Below, one piece after another: positions 19,105 through 28,324 of a DNA stretch of 64,000 nt. Made by a program: the position numbers and the translations under genes. Location: positions 91,929 through 155,928 of the forward strand of contig NZ_FNPG01000007.1 of the NCBI RefSeq assembly GCF_900107245.1, given 5' to 3'. The stretch is from Lachnobacterium bovis DSM 14045. GTDB taxonomy: Bacteria > Bacillota > Clostridia > Lachnospirales > Lachnospiraceae. Positions within the stretch are counted from its first letter, which is position 1. Every line of letters begins with the position of its first letter. The notes below the pieces were generated by a model. The model was not told the origin of the DNA. It made no database searches and worked only from the letters and a program-made list of their open reading frames with translations.

Positions 19105-19437
19105 ATGTTAGATCATGAAATGAAATCTGTTGAGTTTTGTCATAGAGGATACAAGGTTTATCAGGAAGAAGATACTAGAAACGTGTATTTAAAAAGAAAA
19201 GGGCATATTATTGCTAAAATGCCTTGTAGAAGACCGTTAGATGAAGAATCTCTTAGAGTTCGAGTGGATTGCTACATTGAATTGTTAAAAATCTGCGAAA
19301 TGATTGAAGAGAAAAAACTAAGAGATCGTAAAGAAAAAGCTCGTGGCACAAAAAAAAAAGAAAAAGAAAAAGCAATAGATAATTATGCACCAAAAAGAAA
19401 AAAATCAGATGAAGTTTTAACTTATTTTAGCATGTAG
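19105..19437 (+). CDS. Small basic protein of unknown function
   Basis: I do not recognise this 110-residue protein. It starts MLDHEMKSVEFCHRGYKVY. The first 50 residues could form a small beta-rich module ending KMPCRRPLDEES. The second half is helical and very basic (EEKKLRDRKEKARGTKKKEK). There is no signal peptide or membrane segment. AAGGA precedes the ATG, so it is likely translated. A nucleic-acid or ribosome partner is possible from the charge, but nothing shows this. The last codons lie in a 21-bp tandem repeat. Confidence 0.6.
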   Translation: MLDHEMKSVEFCHRGYKVYQEEDTRNVYLKRKGHIIAKMPCRRPLDEESLRVRVDCYIELLKICEMIEEKKLRDRKEKARGTKKKEKEKAIDNYAPKRKKSDEVLTYFSM

Positions 19438-19472
19438 ATATGTAGTTTTTACATGTAGATATGTAGTTTTTA
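19431..19472. repeat. 21-bp tandem duplication across the stop of the small basic gene
   Basis: The unit CATGTAGATATGTAGTTTTTA occurs twice without a gap (19431-19451 and 19452-19472). The first copy supplies the stop codon of the preceding gene. Confidence 0.85.
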
Positions 19473-19537
19473 TAAGTAAAGTTATGCATGCAAATATATA
19501 TATGTTTAGTAATAGAGTGTTGTTCATAAAATTTTTC

Positions 19538-19573
19538 CCTCTGTACAGGAAATATAAGTATCATGTACAGAGG
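19538..19573. repeat. Inverted repeat between convergent small genes
   Basis: Perfect 10-bp arms CCTCTGTACA and TGTACAGAGG (19538-19547, 19564-19573) with a 16-nt loop. T is on the left and A on the right, so it lacks a downstream T-tract on either strand. It may act as a weak terminator or mRNA-end hairpin. Confidence 0.5.
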
Positions 19574-19625
19574 AAAACATTGTTTTGAAAAATATAGTTG
19601 ATTACTTCTTAGTTATTGTTTGTTT

Positions 19626-20261
19626 TTATAAATTATTGATATAATCAAGATATTTTAAATCTAAGTCTTTTTTTTCGGAATCTGTAATTATTCCAACATA
19701 AAGTGTTTTATTATTGCCTTTAAAATAGTTTGCATTATTTATTGGTAAAGCGCATTTGTATTTGCTATATTTTCCATTGTCATTAGTTACATCTTTTGTT
19801 GAAACTAAATTATTTTTTACATTATTATATAATGTTTTGTTTTTTCTCTTTGTTAGTTTTTCTAAATCACATAAAAATCCATTATTACATAAATATTTTA
19901 AAGCATCGTCGTCCATTATGACAATATCCAGAGAATTTGCCTGAGAATACGATGTTAAGCGTAATTGTTCATTAGAATTCATTATCAATTTTTTCCCAGA
20001 ATGAGCTGAAAGATTAATTGAATCATAAATAAAAACTTCTTTTTTTGAAGAAGTGATTTTTAGTGATTTTTTAAAATCTTCTGAAAAAATGTTTTGTTTA
20101 GAAGAATTAATTGTAAGATTTATCGGTGCAATTTGAAGTATAAGTTCTTTTTTATTAAAAAATGATCCACATACGTTGTAAATTACAATTATTAAGATTA
20201 TTCCAATTATTATGTGTATTTTGTAGTAATACCATATGTTTTCAAGTCTCTTTTTAGTCAT
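19626..20261 (-). CDS. Membrane-anchored extracytoplasmic protein of unknown function
   Basis: 211 residues with a short basic N-terminus (MTKKRLENIWYYYKIH) and one membrane helix (about 15-34, IIIGIILIIVIYNVCG). A roughly 175-residue domain predicted to lie outside the cell follows. Segments such as IVMDDDALKYLCNNGFLCDLEKL recall the hinge region of solute-binding proteins, but the protein is much shorter than those and I do not assign a family. GAAAGAAGG precedes the ATG on the minus strand. It is divergent from the sulfhydrylase gene. Confidence 0.65.
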   Translation of the reverse strand: MTKKRLENIWYYYKIHIIIGIILIIVIYNVCGSFFNKKELILQIAPINLTINSSKQNIFSEDFKKSLKITSSKKEVFIYDSINLSAHSGKKLIMNSNEQLRLTSYSQANSLDIVIMDDDALKYLCNNGFLCDLEKLTKRKNKTLYNNVKNNLVSTKDVTNDNGKYSKYKCALPINNANYFKGNNKTLYVGIITDSEKKDLDLKYLDYINNL

Positions 20262-20411
20262 TTTAAATACCTTCTTTCCTCATATTCCATAATTTGTATT
20301 ATAATACGACACAAATGATATATGCAATAAATAATTGTTGCTATAGTTGTGATTTTGATTAAAAAGTATACTAGAAATAATAAAAATATATATCATAAAT
20401 TCAAAAAAATG

Positions 20412-20440
20412 TTGAATAAAAAAAAAAGATGGGGTAAAAT
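20412..20440 (+). promoter_or_regulatory. Sigma-A promoter for the O-acetylhomoserine sulfhydrylase gene
   Basis: TTGAAT (20412-20417), a 17-bp spacer and TAAAAT (20435-20440), 39 bp before the start codon. The leader is too short for a SAM riboswitch and none is seen. Confidence 0.65.
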
Positions 20441-20479
20441 TTATTTTGTGAAAATTTATTTAATAAACGGAGGAAAAAA

Positions 20480-21754
20480 ATGAAAAAAGAAACAAAATGT
20501 ATCCATAGTGGATATCAGCCTAAAAATGGTGAATCAAGAATGATTCCAATTATTCAAAGTACAACTTTTAAATATGATACAAGTGAAGATATGGGTAAGC
20601 TTTTTGATTTAGAAGCAGAAGGTTATTTTTACACAAGATTACAAAATCCTACAACAGACTATGTTGCTAAGAAGATTGCTGATTTAGAAGGTGGTACTGC
20701 AGCAATGCTTACTTCATCTGGACAAGCAGCAAATTTTTTCTCAATTTTTAATATAGCACAGGCAGGAGATCACGTTGTTGCTTCTTCATCAATTTATGGT
20801 GGAAGTTTTAATTTATTTAATGTCACAATGAGAAAAATGGGGATAGAGTTTACTTTTGTTGATCCTGATTGTAGTGACGAAGAATTAGAAAAGGCTTTTA
20901 AGCCAAACACAAAAGCCGTTTTTGGTGAAACTATAGCTAATCCAGCTTTAATTGTATTTGATATTGAAAGATTTGCAAATGTAGCTCATAAACATGGGGT
21001 ACCATTAATAGTTGATAATACATTTGCAACACCAATTAATTGTAGACCTTTCGAATGGGGAGCTGATATCGTAACACATTCAACAACAAAATATTTAGAT
21101 GGGCATGATGCTACAGTTGGTGGATGTATTGTAGATAGTGGTAAATTTGATTGGATGGCACATAAAAATAAATTCCCTGGATTAACAACACCAGATGAAT
21201 CATATCATGGAATTACATATGCAACAAAATTCGGAAAAGAAGGAGCTTTTATTACAAAAGCAACAGCACAATTAATGAGAGATTTTGGCGCGACAGCAGC
21301 ACCAATGAATGCATATTTATTAAATTTAGGTATTGAGTCACTTGCTGTACGTGTCGAAAGACATTGTCAGAATGCTCAGAAAGTTGCTGAATTTTTAGAG
21401 AAAAATGATAAAGTCGCTTGGGTTAATTATCCAGGACTTAAAGGAAATAAGTATTATGAACGAGCTCAAAAATATATGCCAAATGGTACATGTGGGGTAA
21501 TATCATTCGGTATAAAAGGTGGACGTAAAAAAGCTGAAGAATTTATGAAACATCTTAATGTTGTAATGATAGCAACACACGTTGCAGATGCTAGAACATG
21601 TATTTTGCATCCAGCATCATCAACACATAGACAATTAACTGACGAAGAATTGATTAAAGGTGGAGTTGCTCCAGATTTAGTTAGACTTTCAGTCGGAATT
21701 GAAAATGTAGAAGATATTATAGAAGATGTAAAAGGCGCTTTATCATACGTATAG
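20480..21754 (+). CDS. metY: O-acetylhomoserine aminocarboxypropyltransferase (sulfhydrylase)
   Basis: PLP enzyme of the Cys/Met metabolism family that makes homocysteine from O-acetylhomoserine and sulfide. The 424-residue length, the opening TKCIHSGYQPKNGE and the PIIQSTTFKYD motif fit the MetY branch rather than MetB/MetC. The PLP lysine lies in HSTTKYLDGHDATVGG. SSSIYGGSFNLF binds the cofactor phosphate, and HPASSTHRQLTDEE is near the end. CGGAGG precedes the ATG. The NYN gene follows 64 bp downstream and may be read through. The exact substrate branch (acetyl versus succinyl) is inferred. Confidence 0.9.
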   Translation: MKKETKCIHSGYQPKNGESRMIPIIQSTTFKYDTSEDMGKLFDLEAEGYFYTRLQNPTTDYVAKKIADLEGGTAAMLTSSGQAANFFSIFNIAQAGDHVVASSSIYGGSFNLFNVTMRKMGIEFTFVDPDCSDEELEKAFKPNTKAVFGETIANPALIVFDIERFANVAHKHGVPLIVDNTFATPINCRPFEWGADIVTHSTTKYLDGHDATVGGCIVDSGKFDWMAHKNKFPGLTTPDESYHGITYATKFGKEGAFITKATAQLMRDFGATAAPMNAYLLNLGIESLAVRVERHCQNAQKVAEFLEKNDKVAWVNYPGLKGNKYYERAQKYMPNGTCGVISFGIKGGRKKAEEFMKHLNVVMIATHVADARTCILHPASSTHRQLTDEELIKGGVAPDLVRLSVGIENVEDIIEDVKGALSYV

Positions 21755-21818
21755 AGTGGAGTTATATGGAGCTTGTGTATAAAGTTGTGATAGGTGTTTA
21801 TTTTTAGGGGGGGAATTG

Positions 21819-23291
21819 ATGGAAAAGGAATATAGTAAAGAATTTGATGTTATTTTTGAGGAAAAAGATAAAAATAATCATGTTTCTGAGAAAAATCAAA
21901 TTTTTGAAGCTGATAAAACAAAAAAAGTTGTTCCAGAAGAATTGCAAGAGATTAATTCTCATAGAGAGATAATATCAAAAATTGCATATTTAATTGGGGT
22001 TAAAAAAATATTTTTTGAATATGATAATCAGTCGCCACAATTAGAAATATTTGAAGAATTAGAGCAAAATAAGGATGCAAGAATAATTCGTAATTTATGT
22101 ATTTTGAGAACAACTATAGAAAGAAATTTTAAATTTATAAAAGATGCTATGAAGTATGAGTTTAAAACGCTTAATACAATTGACAACAAATACATTAAAG
22201 AAGCTATAACCAATCTTAGAGATGATGATATTGATATAGTTAAGTATAATAAGCAAAAACTTTCTCAGTATATAATTGATATAAATCGTTTGATTGCAGG
22301 ACATATTTTTTATTGTAAAAATTTATTTCCGGATTGGATTGTATGGGATTATATAAAAGATTTGTTTTTGATGCCTAATGGCTACACTGAAAAGGGTACG
22401 AAAGCTGCTATGGAACTTTATTATCCTAATGTTAACAAGTACCCATATAAAATGTATATCAATTGGAAAAATCCAAAAGATGAGGGAAATATTTTATATA
22501 ATGACAAGAAATTTTTGGAATTGTTATATCAGAGAAATGGAGATGTTTTTAAAGACGTTAGTAGAGTGTCAGATATTTCTTCAGAGTCTAAATTAAATAT
22601 TAAAGAATTTATTCAAAATGGGAAAATAGTAGATGCAATTTGTGACTGTGAGAATTCTGATCCATATATGTTAGCATCTGTTTTTAACAATATGAATGAT
22701 AGCCTTACTGCCAAAATAAATAAAATAATATTAGTTGATGATCAAAATACTGTAAAGGCATGGAATATTTTTGATCAGTTAGTAACAGAAATTGAAATTG
22801 AGCATATTTCAACAGAACGCGTTACCAAGGAAAAATCATTAGTGGACATAGTATTAACCGCTAAAACATGTAAGGAACATTATGTGAATCATGTTGATTC
22901 TTTTATTCTAATAAGTTCTGATTCGGATTTTTGGGGGTTAATTAATACTTTACCAGATGTTGAATTTTTAATTTTTGCTGAAAAAGAAAAATTTGGGCAT
23001 AAGATGAGAGAGATTGTTGAAAGTGCAAATATACATTATTCATATATTGAGAATTTTTATTCAGGAGAGGTTGATATAAGAAGACGAGTCTTACTGATGG
23101 AATTTAGAAAGGCAATTGAGGCAAATATAGCATTTAATGTTAATGACATTTTTCAGAAAATTTCCAATGAGACTAGAGTTAATCTATCAGAAAAGGAACT
23201 AGAACAATTTTATAATTGTTATGTGAAACCAATGAAGATAATTTTAAATGAAGATGGTGGGCTAAATTTAGAGTTGGGTAATCAAAAGTAA
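21819..23291 (+). CDS. NYN (PIN-like) domain protein with long helical N-terminus
   Basis: Putative ribonuclease. In this 490-residue protein a C-terminal PIN-like NYN domain (about 268-400) carries all the expected acidic landmarks: DCEN at 276-279, an Asp in SLVDIVLT (343) and SSDSDF at 366-371. The first 260 residues are mostly helical and unfamiliar to me, and about 80 helical residues follow the NYN domain. No membrane segment is seen. GGGGGGGA precedes ATG 21819 (an in-frame TTG lies 3 bp earlier). The RNA target is unknown. It follows the sulfhydrylase gene and precedes the NhaC antiporter. Confidence 0.75.
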   Translation: MEKEYSKEFDVIFEEKDKNNHVSEKNQIFEADKTKKVVPEELQEINSHREIISKIAYLIGVKKIFFEYDNQSPQLEIFEELEQNKDARIIRNLCILRTTIERNFKFIKDAMKYEFKTLNTIDNKYIKEAITNLRDDDIDIVKYNKQKLSQYIIDINRLIAGHIFYCKNLFPDWIVWDYIKDLFLMPNGYTEKGTKAAMELYYPNVNKYPYKMYINWKNPKDEGNILYNDKKFLELLYQRNGDVFKDVSRVSDISSESKLNIKEFIQNGKIVDAICDCENSDPYMLASVFNNMNDSLTAKINKIILVDDQNTVKAWNIFDQLVTEIEIEHISTERVTKEKSLVDIVLTAKTCKEHYVNHVDSFILISSDSDFWGLINTLPDVEFLIFAEKEKFGHKMREIVESANIHYSYIENFYSGEVDIRRRVLLMEFRKAIEANIAFNVNDIFQKISNETRVNLSEKELEQFYNCYVKPMKIILNEDGGLNLELGNQK

Positions 23292-23299
23292 AAAAATAC

Positions 23300-23378
23300 T
23301 TGACGTGAAGACTATATACATATTATTATTAGGATAGTGTGTTCCGTGTACGAGGATGTACAGAACACACTATTTTAT
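23300..23378 (+). terminator. Hairpin terminator after the NYN gene, overlapped by a promoter-like sequence
   Basis: An 11-bp perfect stem (23334-23344 with 23363-23373) plus an inner TGTAC/GTACA stem is followed by TTTTATATTG. Just upstream, TTGACG (23300-23305), an 18-bp spacer and TATTAT (23324-23329) form a promoter-like pair whose start site would fall on the first bases of the hairpin. Confidence 0.7.
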
Positions 23379-23437
23379 ATTGTTACTTTGCTTTTTCATA
23401 GTAGAGAATAAAAGTATTTATAGATGGGAGAAAAATT

Positions 23438-25075
23438 ATGAACAGAAAGAAAAAAACTTCGTTGATTTTGATGCTTGTAATTTTACTTTTGGCAATTTAC
23501 ACGTTTGCTTGTCCGGTGGACATGACAAATCTAAAAGATTATAGTAGCTTTGCAGAAAAGTCATTTTTTTCACTTTTACCACCAATTATAGCTATAACAC
23601 TATCTTTGATTACAAAGGAAGTTTTTTCATCATTATTTGTTGGTATTGTGTGTGGAGCAGTTATTTATTCAAATTTTAATCTTGAATTAGCTATGCATAC
23701 CATGTTATTCAAAAAAGATATTGGAATGGTAGAACAATTGACAGATAGTACTCATATGGGAATATTGGTTTTCCTAGTAGTATTAGGAATAATTGTTTCG
23801 CTTATGAATAGAGCAGGAGGATCAGTTGCCTTTGGTGAATGGGCAAAGCAACACATAAAGACAAGAACGGGTGCACAATTAGCAACTATGTTTCTTGGAA
23901 TTTTGATTTTTATTGATGATTATTTTAACTGTTTAACAGTAGGTAGTGTAATGCGTCCGATAACGGATGGTCATAAAGTGTCTAGAGCTAAGCTATCATA
24001 TATTATTGATGCAACAGCAGCTCCGGTTTGTATTATTGCTCCAATTAGTTCATGGGCAGCAGCAGTTACTTCTTCGGTTCCAGAAGGATCAAATATTAAT
24101 GGATTTGTTGTGTTTTTGAGAACAATTCCATACAATTATTATGCACTATTAACGTTAATCATGCTTGCTTATATTACAATAAGAAGAATCGATTATGGTT
24201 CAATGAGAATTCATGAAGAGAATGCAATAAAAGGTGATTTGTATACAACACCAGAAAGACCATATGCAAGCGAAAAAGAAAAAGTAGTTAATCATAAAGG
24301 AAAAGTTATTGATTTGGTTTTACCTGTTATTGTGTTGATTTTAACATGTGCATTATTTATGCTTTATACTGGTAAATTCTTTACAGGTGATAATAATTTT
24401 GTTGATGCTTTTGCAAACGCTGAAGCACAACCAGCATTAGTAATGGGCGCTTTTGTAACATTGATATTTATGTTTATTCTTTATATGTATAGAGATGTTT
24501 TAAGTTTTGAAGAATTTATGAGCTGTATTTCGGAGGGCTTCCAGTCAATGGTTTCTCCAATAATTATTTTGACATTTGCTTGGACTCTATCAGGAATGAC
24601 AAAAACACTTGGCGCTGAGAAATATGTATCAACACTTGTTAGAACATCAGCATCAGCGTTTACTATTTTCTTGCCAACTGTTATTTTCGCTGTTGCAATG
24701 GGACTTTCTTTTGCTACAGGTACTTCTTGGGGAACATTTGGTATTTTAATTCCAATTGTTGTAGGTGTGTTCCCTTCAGGTGAGATGATGGTTATTTCAA
24801 TTGCTTCATGTTTATCTGGAGCTGTATGTGGAGATCATTGTTCACCAATTTCAGATACAACGATTATGGCTTCGGCTGGTGGACAGTGTAGTCATGTTAA
24901 TCATGTTTCGACGCAGTTGCCTTATGTTTTGACAGTTGCGGCTGTATCAATGGTTTCATATATATTTGCAGGAATTATCCAAAACACAATAATTAATTTA
25001 GTTATATCTATAGCTTTATTGATTGCAGTGTTATTCTTTATTGAAAAACGAAGTGGCCAAGAAGAAAAAGTTTAA
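23438..25075 (+). CDS. nhaC: NhaC-family Na+/H+ antiporter
   Basis: Secondary transporter of 545 residues with about 12 hydrophobic segments. Family signatures include SFFSLLPPIIAITLSLITKEVF near the N-terminus, the GILIFIDDYFNCLTVGSVMRPITD segment, FATGTSWGTFGILIPIVV and the GDHCSPISDTTIMASAGGQCSHVNHV stretch. It probably exchanges Na+ for protons, but some members of this family exchange malate/lactate or amino acids, so the substrate is inferred. GGGAG precedes the ATG. A strong terminator follows, so it is monocistronic. Confidence 0.88.
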   Translation: MNRKKKTSLILMLVILLLAIYTFACPVDMTNLKDYSSFAEKSFFSLLPPIIAITLSLITKEVFSSLFVGIVCGAVIYSNFNLELAMHTMLFKKDIGMVEQLTDSTHMGILVFLVVLGIIVSLMNRAGGSVAFGEWAKQHIKTRTGAQLATMFLGILIFIDDYFNCLTVGSVMRPITDGHKVSRAKLSYIIDATAAPVCIIAPISSWAAAVTSSVPEGSNINGFVVFLRTIPYNYYALLTLIMLAYITIRRIDYGSMRIHEENAIKGDLYTTPERPYASEKEKVVNHKGKVIDLVLPVIVLILTCALFMLYTGKFFTGDNNFVDAFANAEAQPALVMGAFVTLIFMFILYMYRDVLSFEEFMSCISEGFQSMVSPIIILTFAWTLSGMTKTLGAEKYVSTLVRTSASAFTIFLPTVIFAVAMGLSFATGTSWGTFGILIPIVVGVFPSGEMMVISIASCLSGAVCGDHCSPISDTTIMASAGGQCSHVNHVSTQLPYVLTVAAVSMVSYIFAGIIQNTIINLVISIALLIAVLFFIEKRSGQEEKV

Positions 25076-25196
25076 ATAACCACATAAAAAATATAATCAA
25101 AGTTTAATAACTAAATAAATTATTATTATAGATAAAATTTTTTTGCAGAAATAAAAAATATTTAGAAAATTTGACACGATTAAAAAGATTAAGATA

Positions 25197-25248
25197 AACG
25201 TAATGGTTACTTTAGATATATTCTAGAGTGATTATTACGTTTTTTTTG
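25197..25248 (+). terminator. Strong rho-independent terminator after nhaC
   Basis: A 20-bp stem with several G-U pairs (25197-25216 with 25222-25241), a 5-nt loop and a run of eight T. Confidence 0.9.
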
Positions 25249-25285
25249 CTGTTTTTCAACAAATATATAGATAGAATAAAGAAAT

Positions 25286-25346
25286 CTTAAGGCAAACCTT
25301 AAGAAATCTTAAGAAACTTTTTAGATTAATCTAAGGTTTGTATATT
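25286..25346 (+). promoter_or_regulatory. dlt promoter with triple CTTAAG repeats
   Basis: CTTAAG occurs at 25286-25291, 25298-25303 and 25308-25313, about one helical turn apart. The first two also form an 8-bp hairpin (TCTTAAGG/CCTTAAGA). Immediately downstream a weak -35 (TTTTTA, 25318-25323), a 17-bp spacer and TATATT (25341-25346) suggest an activator-dependent promoter. Repeats of this type are bound by OmpR-family response regulators; the CiaR box is built from TTTAAG repeats. The regulator here is unknown. Confidence 0.5.
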
Positions 25347-25447
25347 AGAATACTATCTGTTAAAAAAATAAAATTATCCGCAAAGAAATATTATTGTAAA
25401 AAAATTACTATGCAGTAATGCATATAAAAGCAGGAAGGAGATAGCTA

Positions 25448-27070
25448 ATGAATATTATTGAAAATATTAAAACACAGGCTATTGAGAATGGAAAACAAGT
25501 AGTTTTTAAATCTCGTGTGGGACAATTAAGCTACTTACAATTGTGGAATAAATCAGAGCAGATTGCTCAATGGATTAAAGAAAATGTTTCTGGTAAAAAT
25601 GAAGCAAATCCTATTGTTATTTATGGACATAAAAATCCTTTGATGCTTGCTTCTTTTTTAGGAAGTACTAAATCAGGTAGAACATACTGTCCAGTGGATA
25701 GATGTATGCCAATAGAGCGTATCGAAGATATTATCGAAACAGTTGAAAATGAGTATGTTTTGATGACAGAGAATTTAGTAGAACGTATCTGTAAAGAGGA
25801 TTCTCAAAGAGTGTCAGAAGTTGAAAAGGTTAATGAATATACATATAAAATGTCAAATGTTAACTTTATTGATGTTAATGCTTTATTAGATGTTGTTTTT
25901 GAAGAAAAAGATGATACAGTTTTAGAAAATGTTTCAGAAGATTCATATTTGAAACAAGATGGTGTATATTACATTATTTTTACATCAGGAAGTACAGGAA
26001 AGCCAAAGGGTGTTCAAATTACTAGATCAAGTTTAGAAAACTATTTAGATTGGTCAACTGAAGTAGGAGATTCAATTGGAGCAAAACATGGAAAAAATTT
26101 CTTGAATCAAGCTCCATATTCATTTGATTTATCAGTAATGGATACATATACAAGTTTAGTTAGTGGTGGAACATTAGTTTCTGTAGATAAAGAGTTGCAA
26201 CAAGATACAGCTGCTCTAGTTTCATATATTAAAGAAAATAAGGTTAACTATTGGGTTTCAACTCCATCATTTGCTGCGATGTGTTTATCTGAACCTTCAT
26301 ATTCTGAAGAAGAACTTGATAGTCTTAAGTTCTTTATGTTCTGTGGAGAGACTTTATCAAAAGAAACTTCAGAAAAATTAATGGAAAGATTTCCAAAGGC
26401 TAAGATTATTAACACTTACGGTCCAACAGAGTCAACAGTTGCAGTTACATCAATTGAGGTGACTAAAGAATTATTAGAAGATGAAAAATCAATTCCAATC
26501 GGATATGAAAAACATGGTACAGAAATTTTGATTTTAGCTGATTCAACAGAAGGTCAGGAAGTTAAGTTAGCTAAAAGCGATGAAATAGGCGAATTAGTTA
26601 TTCTAGGTAATACATTGAGTATTGGATATTATAAGAATCCGGTTAAAACTGCTGAAGCGTTTAAGACTATTATTTACAAAGGTAGAGAGGTACCTGCATA
26701 CTTCACAGGTGATGCTGGCTACAAGAATAAAGACGGCATGATTTTCTTCTTGGGAAGAATTGATAGACAGGTTAAACTTCATGGGTATAGAATTGAGTTG
26801 GGTGATATAGAGTCTAATTTGACAAAAATAAAAGAAATCACTCAGGCGGCTGTTATTCCAAAGAAGGTTGACGGAGTAATTAAACAATTAGTTGCATTTA
26901 TTGTTAGTGATAAATTAAATGAAGATTATGATAGTAGAAAATATGTTAGAAATCAACTTCAAGAGATGATTCCTAAGTATATGGTTCCAAAGAAAATTGT
27001 TGTGTTAGATAAGATGCCTCTAACTAACAATGGAAAAATTGATTATAAAAGAATGGAGACATTAGTGTAG
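25448..27070 (+). CDS. dltA: D-alanine--D-alanyl carrier protein ligase DltA
   Basis: Adenylates D-alanine and loads it onto DltC for D-alanylation of teichoic acids. This is an ANL-superfamily enzyme with the AMP-binding motif IIFTSGSTGKPKGVQ near 176-190, NTYGPTEST for the adenylate and YFTGDAGY. The catalytic Lys of the C-terminal lid is in NNGKIDYKR. At 540 residues it is about 30 longer than typical DltA, with extra residues around 105-165. AGGAGATAG precedes the ATG. It heads an operon with dltB one base after its stop. Confidence 0.95.
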   Translation: MNIIENIKTQAIENGKQVVFKSRVGQLSYLQLWNKSEQIAQWIKENVSGKNEANPIVIYGHKNPLMLASFLGSTKSGRTYCPVDRCMPIERIEDIIETVENEYVLMTENLVERICKEDSQRVSEVEKVNEYTYKMSNVNFIDVNALLDVVFEEKDDTVLENVSEDSYLKQDGVYYIIFTSGSTGKPKGVQITRSSLENYLDWSTEVGDSIGAKHGKNFLNQAPYSFDLSVMDTYTSLVSGGTLVSVDKELQQDTAALVSYIKENKVNYWVSTPSFAAMCLSEPSYSEEELDSLKFFMFCGETLSKETSEKLMERFPKAKIINTYGPTESTVAVTSIEVTKELLEDEKSIPIGYEKHGTEILILADSTEGQEVKLAKSDEIGELVILGNTLSIGYYKNPVKTAEAFKTIIYKGREVPAYFTGDAGYKNKDGMIFFLGRIDRQVKLHGYRIELGDIESNLTKIKEITQAAVIPKKVDGVIKQLVAFIVSDKLNEDYDSRKYVRNQLQEMIPKYMVPKKIVVLDKMPLTNNGKIDYKRMETLV

Positions 27071-27071
27071 T

Positions 27072-28220
27072 ATGGAATTATTTACTGGATATACATTTTT
27101 TAGTGCATTGGTTTTATTATCGATTCCAGCAATTATTCTAGGAATTAAAGAAAAGAATATTAAGTATTATGGCTTTTTTGTAACATTGGTATTCGTTTTC
27201 TTAGCACTTATGAAATCACCAAAGGCAATAATGTATTTGGTTATATTTTGTCTGTTTGAATATTTTATCATTCGTGAATATTTAAGAATATATAAAGCAA
27301 AAGGTAGAAATGCAAAAACATATTATATTTTTGTTTTCTTATCATTATTACCATTAATGTTAAATAAGTTTTTGCCTGTTCTACCAGGACATTTAAAGAT
27401 ATTTGCCTTCTTAGGCATATCTTATATGACATTTAAAGGTACACAGATTATAATTGAGATTTATGACGGATTAATAGAAGATGTAAAATTGTTTGATTTT
27501 GCTTATTTGTTCCTATTTTTCCCTACAATTACATCTGGACCAATTGATAGAAGTAGAAGATTTGAGGAAGACTTAAAAAGAAGAATTTCAAAAGAAGAGT
27601 ATTTAGATAATTTAGGAACTGCGATTTTTAGAATCCTTTTGGGAGCAATGTATAAAACGGTTTTTGCAGCTCTTTTCTATCAAGCAATGTTAAGATTAGA
27701 AAGAACAAGTGATATTTTAGAATTAATTGGATATATGTATGTATATGGATTCTATATGTTTTTCGATTTTGCCGGCTATTCACATATGGCAGTAGGTGCA
27801 GGAATGATATTTGGTATACAACTACCAGAAAACTTTAATAAACCTTTTGTTAGTAAGGATTTAAAAGAGTTTTGGGATAGATGGCATATTTCATTATCTC
27901 ATTGGTTTAGAGATTTTATCTTTACTAGAATAGTAATGAAAATGACAGAAAAGAAATGTCCAAAGAAAAAATTAAACAGAGCTTCGCTTGCTTTCTTAAT
28001 TAATATGTCAGTAATGGGTATTTGGCATGGAACAGATTTAAACTATATTGTATATGGTGTTTACCATGGTGTATTATTGGCAATTACAGAAATTTATGAG
28101 AAAAAATCTAAATTTCATAAGAAAAATAAGAAGAAAAAGTGGTACCATGCAATTCAATGGTTTGTGACATTTAACGTTGTAATGTTTGGTTTCTTAATTT
28201 TCTCAGGAAAGTTAATATAG
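27072..28220 (+). CDS. dltB: D-alanyl transfer protein DltB (MBOAT)
   Basis: Membrane-bound O-acyltransferase that passes D-alanine from DltC across the membrane. The 382 residues contain about ten hydrophobic segments. MBOAT landmarks are FFPTITSGPIDRSRRFEED, the FWDRWHISLSHWFRDF segment and the invariant His in MGIWHGTDLNYIVYG. The ATG lies one base after the dltA stop, so translation is coupled. Confidence 0.95.
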   Translation: MELFTGYTFFSALVLLSIPAIILGIKEKNIKYYGFFVTLVFVFLALMKSPKAIMYLVIFCLFEYFIIREYLRIYKAKGRNAKTYYIFVFLSLLPLMLNKFLPVLPGHLKIFAFLGISYMTFKGTQIIIEIYDGLIEDVKLFDFAYLFLFFPTITSGPIDRSRRFEEDLKRRISKEEYLDNLGTAIFRILLGAMYKTVFAALFYQAMLRLERTSDILELIGYMYVYGFYMFFDFAGYSHMAVGAGMIFGIQLPENFNKPFVSKDLKEFWDRWHISLSHWFRDFIFTRIVMKMTEKKCPKKKLNRASLAFLINMSVMGIWHGTDLNYIVYGVYHGVLLAITEIYEKKSKFHKKNKKKKWYHAIQWFVTFNVVMFGFLIFSGKLI

Positions 28221-28324
28221 TAGAGTGCTATAAAAGTTAAAGTGCATTAAACTAGAACAAGTTGTTAGTGCAGAATTTGGTTTTAAAAATTTATTATAAA
28301 AATTATAAGAAAGAGGTTAAAAAG

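Noticed and set aside
20262..20479. SAM riboswitch upstream of metY
   Set aside because: The promoter lies only 39 bp before the start codon, leaving no room, and no S-box core is visible.
23356..23544. Plus-strand frame of 62 codons before and over nhaC
   Set aside because: It overlaps the nhaC start in another frame and covers the terminator region; nhaC has the ribosome site.
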